A stretch of DNA of 64,000 nt from Crocosphaera sp. UHCC 0190 (lineage in GTDB: Bacteria > Cyanobacteriota > Cyanobacteriia > Cyanobacteriales > Microcystaceae), in contig NZ_JAYGHP010000004.1 in the NCBI RefSeq assembly GCF_034932065.1, positions 1 to 64,000 on the forward strand. The letters run 5' to 3'. This document shows positions 8,319-16,572 of the stretch, piece after piece; position 1 is the stretch's first letter, and each line of letters begins with the position of its first letter. The notes under the pieces were generated by a model. That model was not told the DNA's origin. It ran no database searches and worked only from the letters and a program-made list of their open reading frames with translations. The translations under genes and the position numbers were made by a program.

Positions 8319-11117
8319 ATGCCTAATTACGCCAAACTAATAAGAGAAAATCAGAAAAGAATTAGATTACTAAGCTTATTATTAGCTTTTTTATTAGCTT
8401 TTTTACTCTTGTTAACTTTAGGACAAAATAAGAGCTATAGCTATTCGGTTAAATCAGAAAATAGACCCATTATTTTAAAAAGCAATAAAATTAAATATCC
8501 TATTAGCTTAAATTTAGATATCTTAGAAGATAAAAGTCGTGAATTAACGATTAAGGAGATTATTTCTCCAGAATATTCGAGTCAATTTATACCAAACCAT
8601 CAAGAAACGCCTAACTTGGGTTTTTCTAAAAGTAATTTCTGGGTAAGATTTTCAGTTAAAAATGAAGCAGATATAGAAAAAAAGTGGTTATTGGTACTCA
8701 GTGATGCTCGGATGACTTATATTCAGTTTTATGTACCTTCTCAGAATAAATCAGGTTTTGTTGTCAAAGAAACAGGTAAAGCTTTTCCTTTTAAATCGAG
8801 AGATATTCCTCATCATAGTTTTGTTTTCAATCTCCCCCTAGCACAAGGAGAAGAAACCACATTTTATCTACGATTTAGTAGTATTTCAACTGTATTTGTT
8901 CCTTTAACAGTTTGGCAAAGAGAAGCTTTTTTCTTGGTAGAAAATCAACAACTTTTTTTCTTAGGACTATGCTACGGAATGCTAATAATCATGGTAGCTT
9001 ATAATCTCTTTTTATTTCTTGCTTTGCAAGATCAAAGCTATCTTTACTATGTATTATTTGTGATTGGTTTAACTTTACATCAGTCTCTTCGTCAAGGTTT
9101 TTTTGAACAGTATATAATATCTGAATATTCTAATAAATTATCAATACATTTATTTAGTATTATTGCTATAATTTTAGCTTTAAAATTTGCCACCACTTTT
9201 CTTGATCTTAAAAGTACCATTCCTCTCTTGTATAAAATTATATTAGGATTACAGGTTGTAGAGTTTATACAACTATTCTTATTACCAATATTTCCTCATT
9301 TAATCGCAGAATTTCATACATTTTTGATTTTATTTGTAATTCAAATACTTTTAATTAGTGGCATATTATCATATAAAAGAGGATACCGACCAGCTAGATT
9401 TTATTTACTGGCAATGATTGTTCCTTTTGTTTCTTTTTTTATTTCAAATTTATCTAGTTTTCATCTAATTCCGACTACCTCATGGATATTTGACAGTCAG
9501 TTAACATCTGTTGTTATCTTAGTATTATTTTATTCTTTAGCTTTAGCAGATAGAATCAATTTAATCAAAAAAGAGAAAACTGAAGCCTTATTTTTAGCCT
9601 TAGAAACCTCTCAGAAACATGAAAAATTAATCCAAGAACAAAATATTATCTTAGAAAACAAAGTTAATCAACGCACTCAAAAATTACAGAAAAGAGAAAT
9701 ACAGTTAAGAAAATCGAAAGAAAAAGCAGAAGCGGCCAATCAAGCTAAAAATATTTTTATTGCGAATATGAGCCATGAATTGCGGACTCCTTTGAATGCG
9801 ATTTTAGGCTTTAGTCAATTAATGAATCGTTCAGACAAATTATCCCCTGATTATCAAGAAAATATTAATATTATTTATCACAGTGGCGAATATTTACTCA
9901 CTTTAATTAATCATGTTCTTAATTTGTCAAAAATTGAAGCAGGTAAATTTGTTCTTGATTTGACAAATATTGATTTTCATGAATTACTTGATGAATTAAA
10001 AAATATTTTTATTCTTTCTGCTAGAAATAAAGGTTTAAACTTACGGTTTACTAAAGAACCTAATGTTCCCCAATGGATTAAAACAGATGTCACTAAATTA
10101 AAAGAAGTCTTAATTAATATTTTGGGTAATGCCATTAAATTTACGCCTTCTGGTAGCGTATCCTTACGAGTTAGTAGAGAAAAAAATAACCTAATTTTTG
10201 AGATCGAAGATACAGGAATTGGAATTGCTCAAGCAGAACTGGAAAATATTTTTAAATCTTTTTACCAATGTCAAAATTATCCTCAATCCCAAGAAGGAAC
10301 AGGCTTAGGCTTGACGATAAGTGACAATTTTATTAAGTTAATGGGAGGTAAAATTACGGTTCAAAGTGTGATTGGTAAAGGAACGACTTTTCGCTTTTTT
10401 ATCGAACTAATTGAAGTTAAGCATCATGAAATAAAAAGTCCAGTCAATCAACAACGAGTGATAGGTTTAGAACCCAAGCAACCCCACTACAAAATTTTAA
10501 TTGTAGATGATAATATAGCCAATCGTCGGTTATTATTGAAACTGCTACAACCCCTAGAATTTTCTCTCAAAGAAGCTGCTAATGGACAAGAAGCTATTGA
10601 AATTTGGCAAGAATGGCATCCTGATTTAATTTTTATGGATATAAGAATGCCTGTAATGGATGGTTTTGAAGCAACCAAACAAATTAAAGCCACATCGCAA
10701 GAAAACAAGACAATTATTATTGCTGTTACTGCCAGTGTATTAGAAGAAAAAGAAACATTGATTTATGAAGTCGGGTGTGATGGATTGATTCGCAAACCTT
10801 TTAATGATATCGAAATCTTTGAAGCGTTACATCAATATTTAGGGGTGCGTTATGTTTATGAATCTTCTGTAGAGACTCAACTATTACCAACTTCGGAAGA
10901 CTTCCTGACTCCTCAAGATTTAAAACAGTTACCGCAAGCATGGTTAGATAAAATGTATGAAGCTATTTATAAAGGTGATATTATGTTAGCCTCAGAACTA
11001 ATTACCGAAATTAGTCGTGATTATCCTGTTTTGGGGCAACAATTGACACAATTACTAGATAATTACGAGTTTGAACAACTATTAACCTTAACTGAACAGG
11101 GTATCAAGAAGAACTGA
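8319..11117 (+). CDS. hybrid histidine kinase, 7TMR-DISM sensor
   Basis: 932-residue membrane sensor. An N-terminal hydrophobic segment lies at about 15-33. An extracytoplasmic 7TMR-DISM type domain follows (about 55-200, with NFWVRFSVKN and TTFYLRFSSIS), then seven hydrophobic helices (about 210-410) and a coiled coil. HisKA has FIANMSHELRTPLN with His486, and HATPase_c has N-box NILGNAIKFTPSG and G-boxes DTGIGI and GTGLGL. The receiver domain has phosphoacceptor Asp774 (FMDIRMPVMDG) and the conserved Lys in RKPF. About 65 residues follow the receiver, with no domain I recognise. DISM ectodomains are thought to bind carbohydrates or other small ligands, but the ligand here is unknown. The output may pass to the nearby single-domain response regulator (12306). 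A MITE begins 14 bp after the stop. Confidence 0.92.
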   Translation: MPNYAKLIRENQKRIRLLSLLLAFLLAFLLLLTLGQNKSYSYSVKSENRPIILKSNKIKYPISLNLDILEDKSRELTIKEIISPEYSSQFIPNHQETPNLGFSKSNFWVRFSVKNEADIEKKWLLVLSDARMTYIQFYVPSQNKSGFVVKETGKAFPFKSRDIPHHSFVFNLPLAQGEETTFYLRFSSISTVFVPLTVWQREAFFLVENQQLFFLGLCYGMLIIMVAYNLFLFLALQDQSYLYYVLFVIGLTLHQSLRQGFFEQYIISEYSNKLSIHLFSIIAIILALKFATTFLDLKSTIPLLYKIILGLQVVEFIQLFLLPIFPHLIAEFHTFLILFVIQILLISGILSYKRGYRPARFYLLAMIVPFVSFFISNLSSFHLIPTTSWIFDSQLTSVVILVLFYSLALADRINLIKKEKTEALFLALETSQKHEKLIQEQNIILENKVNQRTQKLQKREIQLRKSKEKAEAANQAKNIFIANMSHELRTPLNAILGFSQLMNRSDKLSPDYQENINIIYHSGEYLLTLINHVLNLSKIEAGKFVLDLTNIDFHELLDELKNIFILSARNKGLNLRFTKEPNVPQWIKTDVTKLKEVLINILGNAIKFTPSGSVSLRVSREKNNLIFEIEDTGIGIAQAELENIFKSFYQCQNYPQSQEGTGLGLTISDNFIKLMGGKITVQSVIGKGTTFRFFIELIEVKHHEIKSPVNQQRVIGLEPKQPHYKILIVDDNIANRRLLLKLLQPLEFSLKEAANGQEAIEIWQEWHPDLIFMDIRMPVMDGFEATKQIKATSQENKTIIIAVTASVLEEKETLIYEVGCDGLIRKPFNDIEIFEALHQYLGVRYVYESSVETQLLPTSEDFLTPQDLKQLPQAWLDKMYEAIYKGDIMLASELITEISRDYPVLGQQLTQLLDNYEFEQLLTLTEQGIKKN

Positions 11118-11130
11118 AGCTAACATTTAT

Positions 11131-11318
11131 GGTTCTACGGAACTTGCCATGTAAAATTAATAAATGAATACAGGCTAAAGCCTTATTCTATAAGCACAAA
11201 GGCTGTCTACACAGCCTAATTTTAAGCCTGGCTACCCAGGCTTAGTTCCTATAGCTTAACCCGATCGGGTTTAAGCCTGTAATTTTTAATCGTTTTACAT
11301 CCTAGGTTCGGTAGAGCC
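11131..11318 (+). mobile_element. 188-bp MITE, copy 1
   Basis: Nearly identical (about seven differences in 188 bp), in opposite orientation, to 45925-46112. The ends are imperfect inverted repeats: GGTTCTACGGAAC...ATGTAAAA on the left against GGCTCTACCGAAC...ATGTAAAA read from the right. The interior is full of small palindromes (GGCTGTCTACACAGCC, AAGCCTGG...CCAGGCTT). Flanking octamers ACATTTAT and ACATTAAT match 7 of 8, suggesting an 8-bp target duplication. It has no coding capacity. GG ends plus an 8-bp duplication would fit mobilisation by an ISL3-like transposase, which is inference. It sits between the hybrid kinase stop and the actin stop. Confidence 0.85.
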
Positions 11319-11329
11319 ACATTAATTAG

Positions 11330-12127
11330 CTATTGAAAACACTTGTCGTGAACAATCTTTGCCCCGTACTGTTGATACTCTTGCTTAGTAATCCAAGAAC
11401 CATTCTCATTAAGGAGCGGTGCCATCTTATCTCCTCCGCGCCAAGCTGCATTTTCCGGTTCATTTGCTTCAACAATTTTTACTGTTGCATTTGGTGGTGC
11501 TAATGCTGCAACTCGATCCCGAAGTTTTGTAGAAATTCCTGTATACATAGAACTGCTACCAGTGAGGATAATATTGGAATAAAGGGAGTGACGTACATCG
11601 CTATCGCAACGAAAAATTGAAGCATAAACTCTGTCGGCGATATTTGCAACTTCTTGGTCGTTAATCTTGTTTTCTTTTAAAGAGTATTGAATTATGGCAT
11701 GGGTGAAAGGAGAGCCTTGATAGCAAGGGACTATAACGAGACAAGAACCATTCTCCCCAAAGTTTATGACAGTTCCGTTAAGGTTTCCCCCATCATAAAG
11801 GGCTAATAGTTCCCTCATTATTAAATAAAATCCTGATACCTTGAATGTCTCGAAGAAAATTTGCGTCATTTTTTCTCGATTGACTTCTGAGTTGAGAGGG
11901 GGTTCAGTAATAATGATAGAATGCTGGGATGGATCGACACCTAGTTGCTTAAAGGTATGAGATAAAACATCCTTCATACCATCCCAGTTTGTCACCATAC
12001 CATAAGCATCCATTGGAGCTTTCGATGTAACAGAATTAGTCGGGAAGACGACCGTAGGCGTATCACCACTTGATAACCCTGCTCTAGTATAATCAGGTTT
12101 ACTGTCGATAACGATCGGTGAGTTCAT
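11330..12127 (-). CDS. eukaryotic-type mini-actin lacking subdomains 2 and 4
   Basis: 265 residues clearly derived from eukaryotic actin, not MreB or ParM. Residues 83-95 (NREKMTQIFFETF) and 44-50 (MVTNWDG), and the C-terminus WITKQEY (245-251) with IVHDKCF (258-264), are near-identical to actin. The protein is about 110 residues shorter than actin (375). About 32 residues covering the D-loop/subdomain 2 are absent between VFPT (27-30) and MVTNWD. About 80-85 residues covering subdomain 4 are absent between HAI (143-145) and FRCDSDVR (172-179). Catalytic Gln137 of actin is Arg105 here and Asp154 is Asn122. The first phosphate loop is SKPD instead of NGSG, so ATP binding is probably lost. ActM of Microcystis aeruginosa PCC 7806 is the known precedent for cyanobacterial actin. 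It is divergent from a response regulator gene, with shared 9-bp repeats between them. It is an intact reading frame with host-like codon use. Confidence 0.9.
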   Translation of the reverse strand: MNSPIVIDSKPDYTRAGLSSGDTPTVVFPTNSVTSKAPMDAYGMVTNWDGMKDVLSHTFKQLGVDPSQHSIIITEPPLNSEVNREKMTQIFFETFKVSGFYLIMRELLALYDGGNLNGTVINFGENGSCLVIVPCYQGSPFTHAIIQYSLKENKINDQEVANIADRVYASIFRCDSDVRHSLYSNIILTGSSSMYTGISTKLRDRVAALAPPNATVKIVEANEPENAAWRGGDKMAPLLNENGSWITKQEYQQYGAKIVHDKCFQ

Positions 12128-12216
12128 AATTTTTTACCCCAGTATTTGGTTGATTTGGTGTGTGGTGTTTAACTGAATCTTACTGGGCCAATAATATCAG
12201 AAACCATTCAGAAATT

Positions 12217-12280
12217 TTAGTCTAAAAAGTATAAATTTTACAAAAAAATCCCCGGAAAGTATAAAAAGTATAAAAAGTAG
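12217..12280. promoter_or_regulatory. 9-bp direct repeats between actin and response regulator genes
   Basis: Two copies (G at 12220 and 12229) and then three copies (G at 12259, 12268 and 12277) of AAAGTMTAA-like units, each array with a 9-bp period, lie in the divergent promoter region. The three-copy array ends about 25 bp before the response regulator start. The same array stands upstream of the kinase gene (7091-7115), suggesting shared control of both sides of the island. The binding protein is unknown. Confidence 0.5.
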
Positions 12281-12305
12281 AATCTACAAAATCGAAGGAT
12301 AAATG

Positions 12306-12716
12306 ATGACAGAAAAGAACATTAAACAAGCCAAAATTTTAATCATTGATGATAATCCTAGCAATCTAAAATTATTAACAAAAATTTTAGTTGAACAAAA
12401 TTACCGTGTACGAATTGCCCCTAGTGCCAAATTAGGAATTAATAGCGTTATGGCTGAAGCTCCTGATTTGATTCTTTTAGACATTAAAATGCCAGATATG
12501 GATGGTTATAACATCTGCCAGCAATTCAAAGCTAATGAACAAACCCGTGATATTCCCATAATTTTTGTTAGTGGATTGGAAGATGTTATGGATAAAGTCA
12601 AAGCGTTTAAGATGGGAGGCGTTGATTATATTGTGAAGCCTTTTGCTACGGAAGAAGTTATCGCTAGAGTAGAAAATCAATTACAAATTATTAAAAAACT
12701 GCAAGAAAACAAATAG
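12306..12716 (+). CDS. single-domain response regulator (CheY-like receiver)
   Basis: 136-residue receiver domain with no output domain. The acidic pair is in LIIDDN (about 12-17), the phosphoacceptor is Asp59 in LLDIKMPDMDG, the conserved Ser lies in FVSG and the conserved Lys in VKPF. A short charged tail with a coiled-coil look follows (ARVENQLQIIKKLQENK). It probably takes phosphate from a histidine kinase; the hybrid kinase at 8319 is the nearest candidate. I chose the second of two adjacent ATGs because GAAGGA lies 6 nt upstream of it. It is divergent from the mini-actin gene, and the 9-bp repeats lie in the shared promoter region. How a receiver without output and an actin-like protein would connect is unknown. 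Confidence 0.92.
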   Translation: MTEKNIKQAKILIIDDNPSNLKLLTKILVEQNYRVRIAPSAKLGINSVMAEAPDLILLDIKMPDMDGYNICQQFKANEQTRDIPIIFVSGLEDVMDKVKAFKMGGVDYIVKPFATEEVIARVENQLQIIKKLQENK

Positions 12717-13014
12717 AGGTCTAATCTTGTAGATTGCTTTTGAAAATAAATCTAAAATAATTGCCCTACAAAAAATTAAGATTTTCTTTAGAAATAGACT
12801 CATTAACAATCAACAGTTAAGCTGAGTGGAGTTAGGGTTGATTTAGATACAGAAATCTCAGATGAAAACGTGCTAAATTAGCCAGAGGGGAATCCAATCT
12901 TTTAAATTTGTCATCATTATATTACAATTCCCAATTCCCCAAAAACTGTCCTAGCTTTCAACGCTACTCTATCAACGGCTAAGGGACAAAAGCAACTTTA
13001 ATCAGGTATTTTCT
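12717..13014. other. intergenic region before GH57 gene
   Basis: About 300 bp without a recognisable gene. It contains an AATTCCC-type tandem (12925-12940) common in cyanobacterial spacers and presumably the promoter of the GH57 gene. I see no further structured element. Confidence 0.5.
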
Positions 13015-15594
13015 ATGACATATCTTGCCGATCAGAATACGACTACCCAGGCTAATTTAGGGGCAGAAAATGTTAACCCCTTAACCACAGCGACAGGGGT
13101 TTATGTCACCCTTCATGGTCACTTTTATCAACCTCCCAGGGAAAACCCCTATTTAGATACCATTGAACGACAACCCAGTGCTTATCCGTTTCGTAACTGG
13201 AATGAACGCATTGCCCATGAATGTTATCGTACCAATGCTTTTGCGAGAATTTTCAACCCACAAGGGGAATTAATCGGTATTGTTAATAATTTTGAGTATT
13301 TAAGCTTCAATATCGGCCCTACTTTGATGTCCTGGTTACAAACCCATGATCTCGAAACTTACCAGCGCATTATTGAAGCCGATCACAAGAGTTGTCAACG
13401 GTTGAATGGTCATGGCAATGCGATCGCTCAAGTCTACAATCATATTATCCTGCCCTTAGCCAACAAACAGGACAAATACACCCAAATTCGTTGGGGAAAA
13501 GCTGATTTTCGTCATCGTTTTGGTCGTAACCCCGAAGGAATGTGGTTAGCCGAGACAGCCGTTGATTATGCCACCTTAGAGGTGTTAATCGATGAAGACA
13601 TCAAATTCATCGTTTTAGCTCCAACTCAAGCCGAGAGATGCCGTCCCTTTGCCACAGAGGAAACCTCTGACCCCGAATGGCATGAAGTGGGCGGGGGACA
13701 AATTGATCCCACCCGTCCCTATCGCTGTTTTATTAAAGATGGACGTTATATTGATATATTCTTCTATGATGGCCCGATTTCCGGTGATATTGGCTTTGGG
13801 GATGTGTTGGAGAGTTCCCAACATTTAGCAGGAAGAATTGGCCGCGCTGTCAAAGGGGATCATCGCAAGTCTCAAATTATCAGCATTGGCACCGACGGCG
13901 AAACCTTTGGTCATCATAAGCGAGACAAAGAAAGATGTATTGCCTATGCTTTTACGGTCGAATTTCCCCAAAGAAACTGGACTGTCACCAATTACGCCCA
14001 TTATTTAAGCATTTGTCCCCCCGTTTGGGAAGTAGAATTAAAGCCCGTCACCGCCTGGAGTTGTATGCACGGGGTTGATCGTTGGCAAGATGACTGTGGT
14101 TGCGGTGGTGGTGGGGAATGGCACCAAAAATGGCGGCGACCCCTCAGAGATACCTTAAACTGGTTAAGAGATCAATTAATTCCCACCTATGAACAGGCAG
14201 CAGGACAGATATTTAATGAGCCTTGGCGAGCAAGAGATGAATATATCAATGTAATTTTGGATCGCTCTGTGGAAAATGTCGAAGAATTCCTCAGTCGCCA
14301 TCAACGTCATACCCTTTCCCCCGCGGAACAAATTGATGCTTTACGATTATTAGAAGTGCAGCGTCATTCGTTATTAATGTATACCAGTTGTGGCTGGTTT
14401 TTTGAGGAAATTTCTCGTCCTGAAGGAACCCAAATTTTACGCTATGCGGCCCGGGCTTTAGAATTAGCTGGAGAGGTAGCAGGGGTTAATTTAGAGAAGG
14501 AATTTATTAACCGTTTAGCTGCTGCGCCGAGTAATGTAGAAACCTACAAAGATGGGGCAGATGTTTACTATGATTTGGTGGTTTCTTCTCAGGTTAATTT
14601 CCAACAAGTAGCGGCTCATTATGCCATCAGTTCCCTGTTTACTAACTACCTGCCCCAAGAAAAAGTTTACTGTTATGATGCCCAACAATTTGATTATGAA
14701 AGACAACAGTTGGGAACCTTAACTTTAGCGGTAGGACAGGTAAAATTAACCTCTAAAATTACTTGGGAAAGTCATCATTTTACCTTTGCCGTCTTACATT
14801 TAGGGGGTTGGGACTTCCATTGTTGTATTCAACCCTTTAATGGACGTTTATCCTATGCTGAGATTAAGGATCAATTATTTGATCTCTTTGAACAAGCAAG
14901 TGCGGCCCAAATTATCTTAGCCATGGCTAAACTGTTTGGGGAACAATCTTTTAGTTTACAACACTTGTTCGCAGAAGAACGTCACCGTATTATGAACCTA
15001 TTAACGGTGAAAACTAAGCAACATTTGGATCAACTTTATACCCAAGTTTATCGAGATAATTACAGCATTTTAGCGGCCTTTCATCGGGATGAAATACCTG
15101 TTCCGAAAGAGTTACAAGTCGCTGCCGAAATCGCCTTATCTCATCGCTGTTTAACGACAGTTCGGGCCTTAGAAAAAAGTCTTGAAGATCAAACAGCAAC
15201 GGATACATATTTAGGGGAATTAACCGTCATTGCCACAGAAGCAAGTCATCTTTCTTGTGTCTTAGATGTTCCCGAAGCAAAACAAACCCTAGAACGGTTA
15301 ATTCTCAAGATTTTATGGCAGGTTTTAAATGATGAAAGTTCGGTTGATTTAGAGCAGGAAATTAAGCCCTTAGAACGGATGATTGAACTTGGTAAACAAC
15401 TGAAGCTAGACTTATCTTTGGATCAAGTACAAGAGCTTTATTATCAGTTCTTGTATGAACAATTTGTGCCGAATTGTGTTGACAGTAATGGAAGCAAAGA
15501 AAGTCGTCCCGCTTGTCGTTGGACTCCTTCTCAACTCTGTCCCTTACTCAATTTAGGGCCAACTTTAGGCATTAATGTTAGTCCTTGGTTGTAA
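13015..15594 (+). CDS. glycoside hydrolase family 57 protein with DUF3536
   Basis: 859-residue cytoplasmic enzyme. The N-terminal GH57 barrel begins with YVTLHGHFYQPPRENP (about 24-39) and contains FGRNPEGMWLAETAVDY (about 176-192) and the conserved SIGTDGETFGHH (about 291-302). The C-terminal half (about 450-720) matches the DUF3536 extension seen in cyanobacteria. GH57 enzymes act on alpha-glucans such as amylose or branching substrates; the exact specificity cannot be read from sequence here. No signal peptide is present, so an intracellular glycogen-related substrate is likely. The gene is monocistronic or followed by the SemiSWEET gene 120 bp later, with a perfect palindrome in between that may terminate transcription. 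Confidence 0.88.
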   Translation: MTYLADQNTTTQANLGAENVNPLTTATGVYVTLHGHFYQPPRENPYLDTIERQPSAYPFRNWNERIAHECYRTNAFARIFNPQGELIGIVNNFEYLSFNIGPTLMSWLQTHDLETYQRIIEADHKSCQRLNGHGNAIAQVYNHIILPLANKQDKYTQIRWGKADFRHRFGRNPEGMWLAETAVDYATLEVLIDEDIKFIVLAPTQAERCRPFATEETSDPEWHEVGGGQIDPTRPYRCFIKDGRYIDIFFYDGPISGDIGFGDVLESSQHLAGRIGRAVKGDHRKSQIISIGTDGETFGHHKRDKERCIAYAFTVEFPQRNWTVTNYAHYLSICPPVWEVELKPVTAWSCMHGVDRWQDDCGCGGGGEWHQKWRRPLRDTLNWLRDQLIPTYEQAAGQIFNEPWRARDEYINVILDRSVENVEEFLSRHQRHTLSPAEQIDALRLLEVQRHSLLMYTSCGWFFEEISRPEGTQILRYAARALELAGEVAGVNLEKEFINRLAAAPSNVETYKDGADVYYDLVVSSQVNFQQVAAHYAISSLFTNYLPQEKVYCYDAQQFDYERQQLGTLTLAVGQVKLTSKITWESHHFTFAVLHLGGWDFHCCIQPFNGRLSYAEIKDQLFDLFEQASAAQIILAMAKLFGEQSFSLQHLFAEERHRIMNLLTVKTKQHLDQLYTQVYRDNYSILAAFHRDEIPVPKELQVAAEIALSHRCLTTVRALEKSLEDQTATDTYLGELTVIATEASHLSCVLDVPEAKQTLERLILKILWQVLNDESSVDLEQEIKPLERMIELGKQLKLDLSLDQVQELYYQFLYEQFVPNCVDSNGSKESRPACRWTPSQLCPLLNLGPTLGINVSPWL

Positions 15595-15600
15595 TTAGTA

Positions 15601-15628
15601 GTAGAGACGTTTCATGAAACGTCTCTAC
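15601..15628. repeat. perfect 28-bp palindrome after GH57 gene
   Basis: Half-site GTAGAGACGTTTCA followed directly by its exact reverse complement, 7 bp after the GH57 stop. Same family style as 4200-4227 and 26498-26521. Probably works as a transcription terminator or RNA-stabilising hairpin. Confidence 0.8.
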
Positions 15629-15714
15629 ATTGGTTTATGTTACTAATAAACAGTCTGAAAAGTCAACAAAATGTAAACTAAAAAAAATCAAAAATAATCG
15701 ATAACTTAGTCTCC

Positions 15715-15969
15715 ATGGATTCTATTACCTGGATTGGTCTAATTGCTGGTACATTAACAACAATTTCCTTTTTTCCTCAATTCCTAAAAACCTTGAAAAC
15801 TCGCTCAACTAAAGATATTTCCTTGGAAATGTTTCTCCTCTTTTGTACGGGACTTATACTGTGGATAATTTATGGCGTATTTCTCCAAAATCTTCCTGTT
15901 ATTATGACCAATGTTGCTACCTTTATTCTTGCATTTCCGATCTTAGTTTTGAAACTTAAATATAAATAA
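15715..15969 (+). CDS. SemiSWEET sugar transporter
   Basis: 84-residue membrane protein of the SemiSWEET/MtN3 family, in which one three-helix bundle dimerises to make a sugar pore. Three hydrophobic helices are visible (about 5-22, 38-56 and 62-80). The PQ-loop signature SFFPQFLKTLKTRSTKDIS lies between helix 1 and helix 2, and the length is typical. It follows a GH57 alpha-glucan enzyme, so a link to sugar handling is plausible but is inference. A long inverted repeat follows the stop. Confidence 0.93.
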   Translation: MDSITWIGLIAGTLTTISFFPQFLKTLKTRSTKDISLEMFLLFCTGLILWIIYGVFLQNLPVIMTNVATFILAFPILVLKLKYK

Positions 15970-15979
15970 TTCAAAAAAA

Positions 15980-16035
15980 ATCCCGCATCTTAAACTGATT
16001 AAACTGAAAAAAAATTAATCAAGTTTGTGCGGGAT
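15980..16035. terminator. bidirectional terminator-like hairpin
   Basis: Arms ATCCCGCA (15980-15987) and TGCGGGAT (16028-16035) enclose a second inverted pair, AAACT..TTAA and TTAAT..AGTTT. It lies between convergent genes (SemiSWEET ending 15969 and the small protein ending 16059), with T-rich sequence on one side and A-rich on the other. Confidence 0.65.
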
Positions 16036-16058
16036 AAATTTACTAAGTCTAAGGAAAT

Positions 16059-16397
16059 CTAATCTTCGTCACGGGCCGGAAAAGCTTCCTCAATTTTCCA
16101 TATAATGTTTTTATGATCAATAAACCAACTGCGGGTTTCAGGGGTTAATTGTTCCCAGATAATATCGATGGGAATATGAGGAGAAGCATATTGATATTTT
16201 TGTCCTAATTGCCTCAAATTGTCGATCACATGATTGGATAAACCAAACACAGACAAATCAACCTGAAACTGTCTACCGAAGACTCCCCCACTGGGATCAA
16301 AAATGAGTTGTGAGGCTCTCAATAAATCAGCAAAATGCTTGGGTTTAAGTCCTGTCACTTGCTGAATTTCCATCGCTCGGCTATTTGTTGACTTCAT
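16059..16397 (-). CDS. conserved hypothetical protein, helical N-terminus
   Basis: 112-residue soluble protein that I do not recognise. Residues 8-32 (MEIQQVTGLKPKHFADLLRASQLIF) look like a helix-turn-helix. The rest is acidic and rich in aromatics, with DIIWEQLTPETRSWFIDHKNI near the end. There are no membrane segments or signal peptide. It is read convergently with the SemiSWEET gene and divergently from the P450 gene. The coding pattern is plausible and the codon use is normal for this window, but the function is unknown. Confidence 0.65.
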   Translation of the reverse strand: MKSTNSRAMEIQQVTGLKPKHFADLLRASQLIFDPSGGVFGRQFQVDLSVFGLSNHVIDNLRQLGQKYQYASPHIPIDIIWEQLTPETRSWFIDHKNIIWKIEEAFPARDED

Positions 16398-16572
16398 AGC
16401 GACCTTCCTTGGATAGAATTCTGTAGCTATTGTAACCTATTGAGGGAAATATCCTCTTTTTTAAAGTCTGCGAATGATGACTAATTATCGAATTATTAAG
16501 GTTATAATAGATTGATGACATTTGGGTAAAAAGTAATAACCAAATCTTAACAAAATAAATTCTAACTTAATT

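Noticed and set aside
15601-15628. Palindrome as a phage attachment site or CRISPR repeat
   Set aside because: Single perfect palindrome after a gene; no integrase, array or second copy with spacers nearby.
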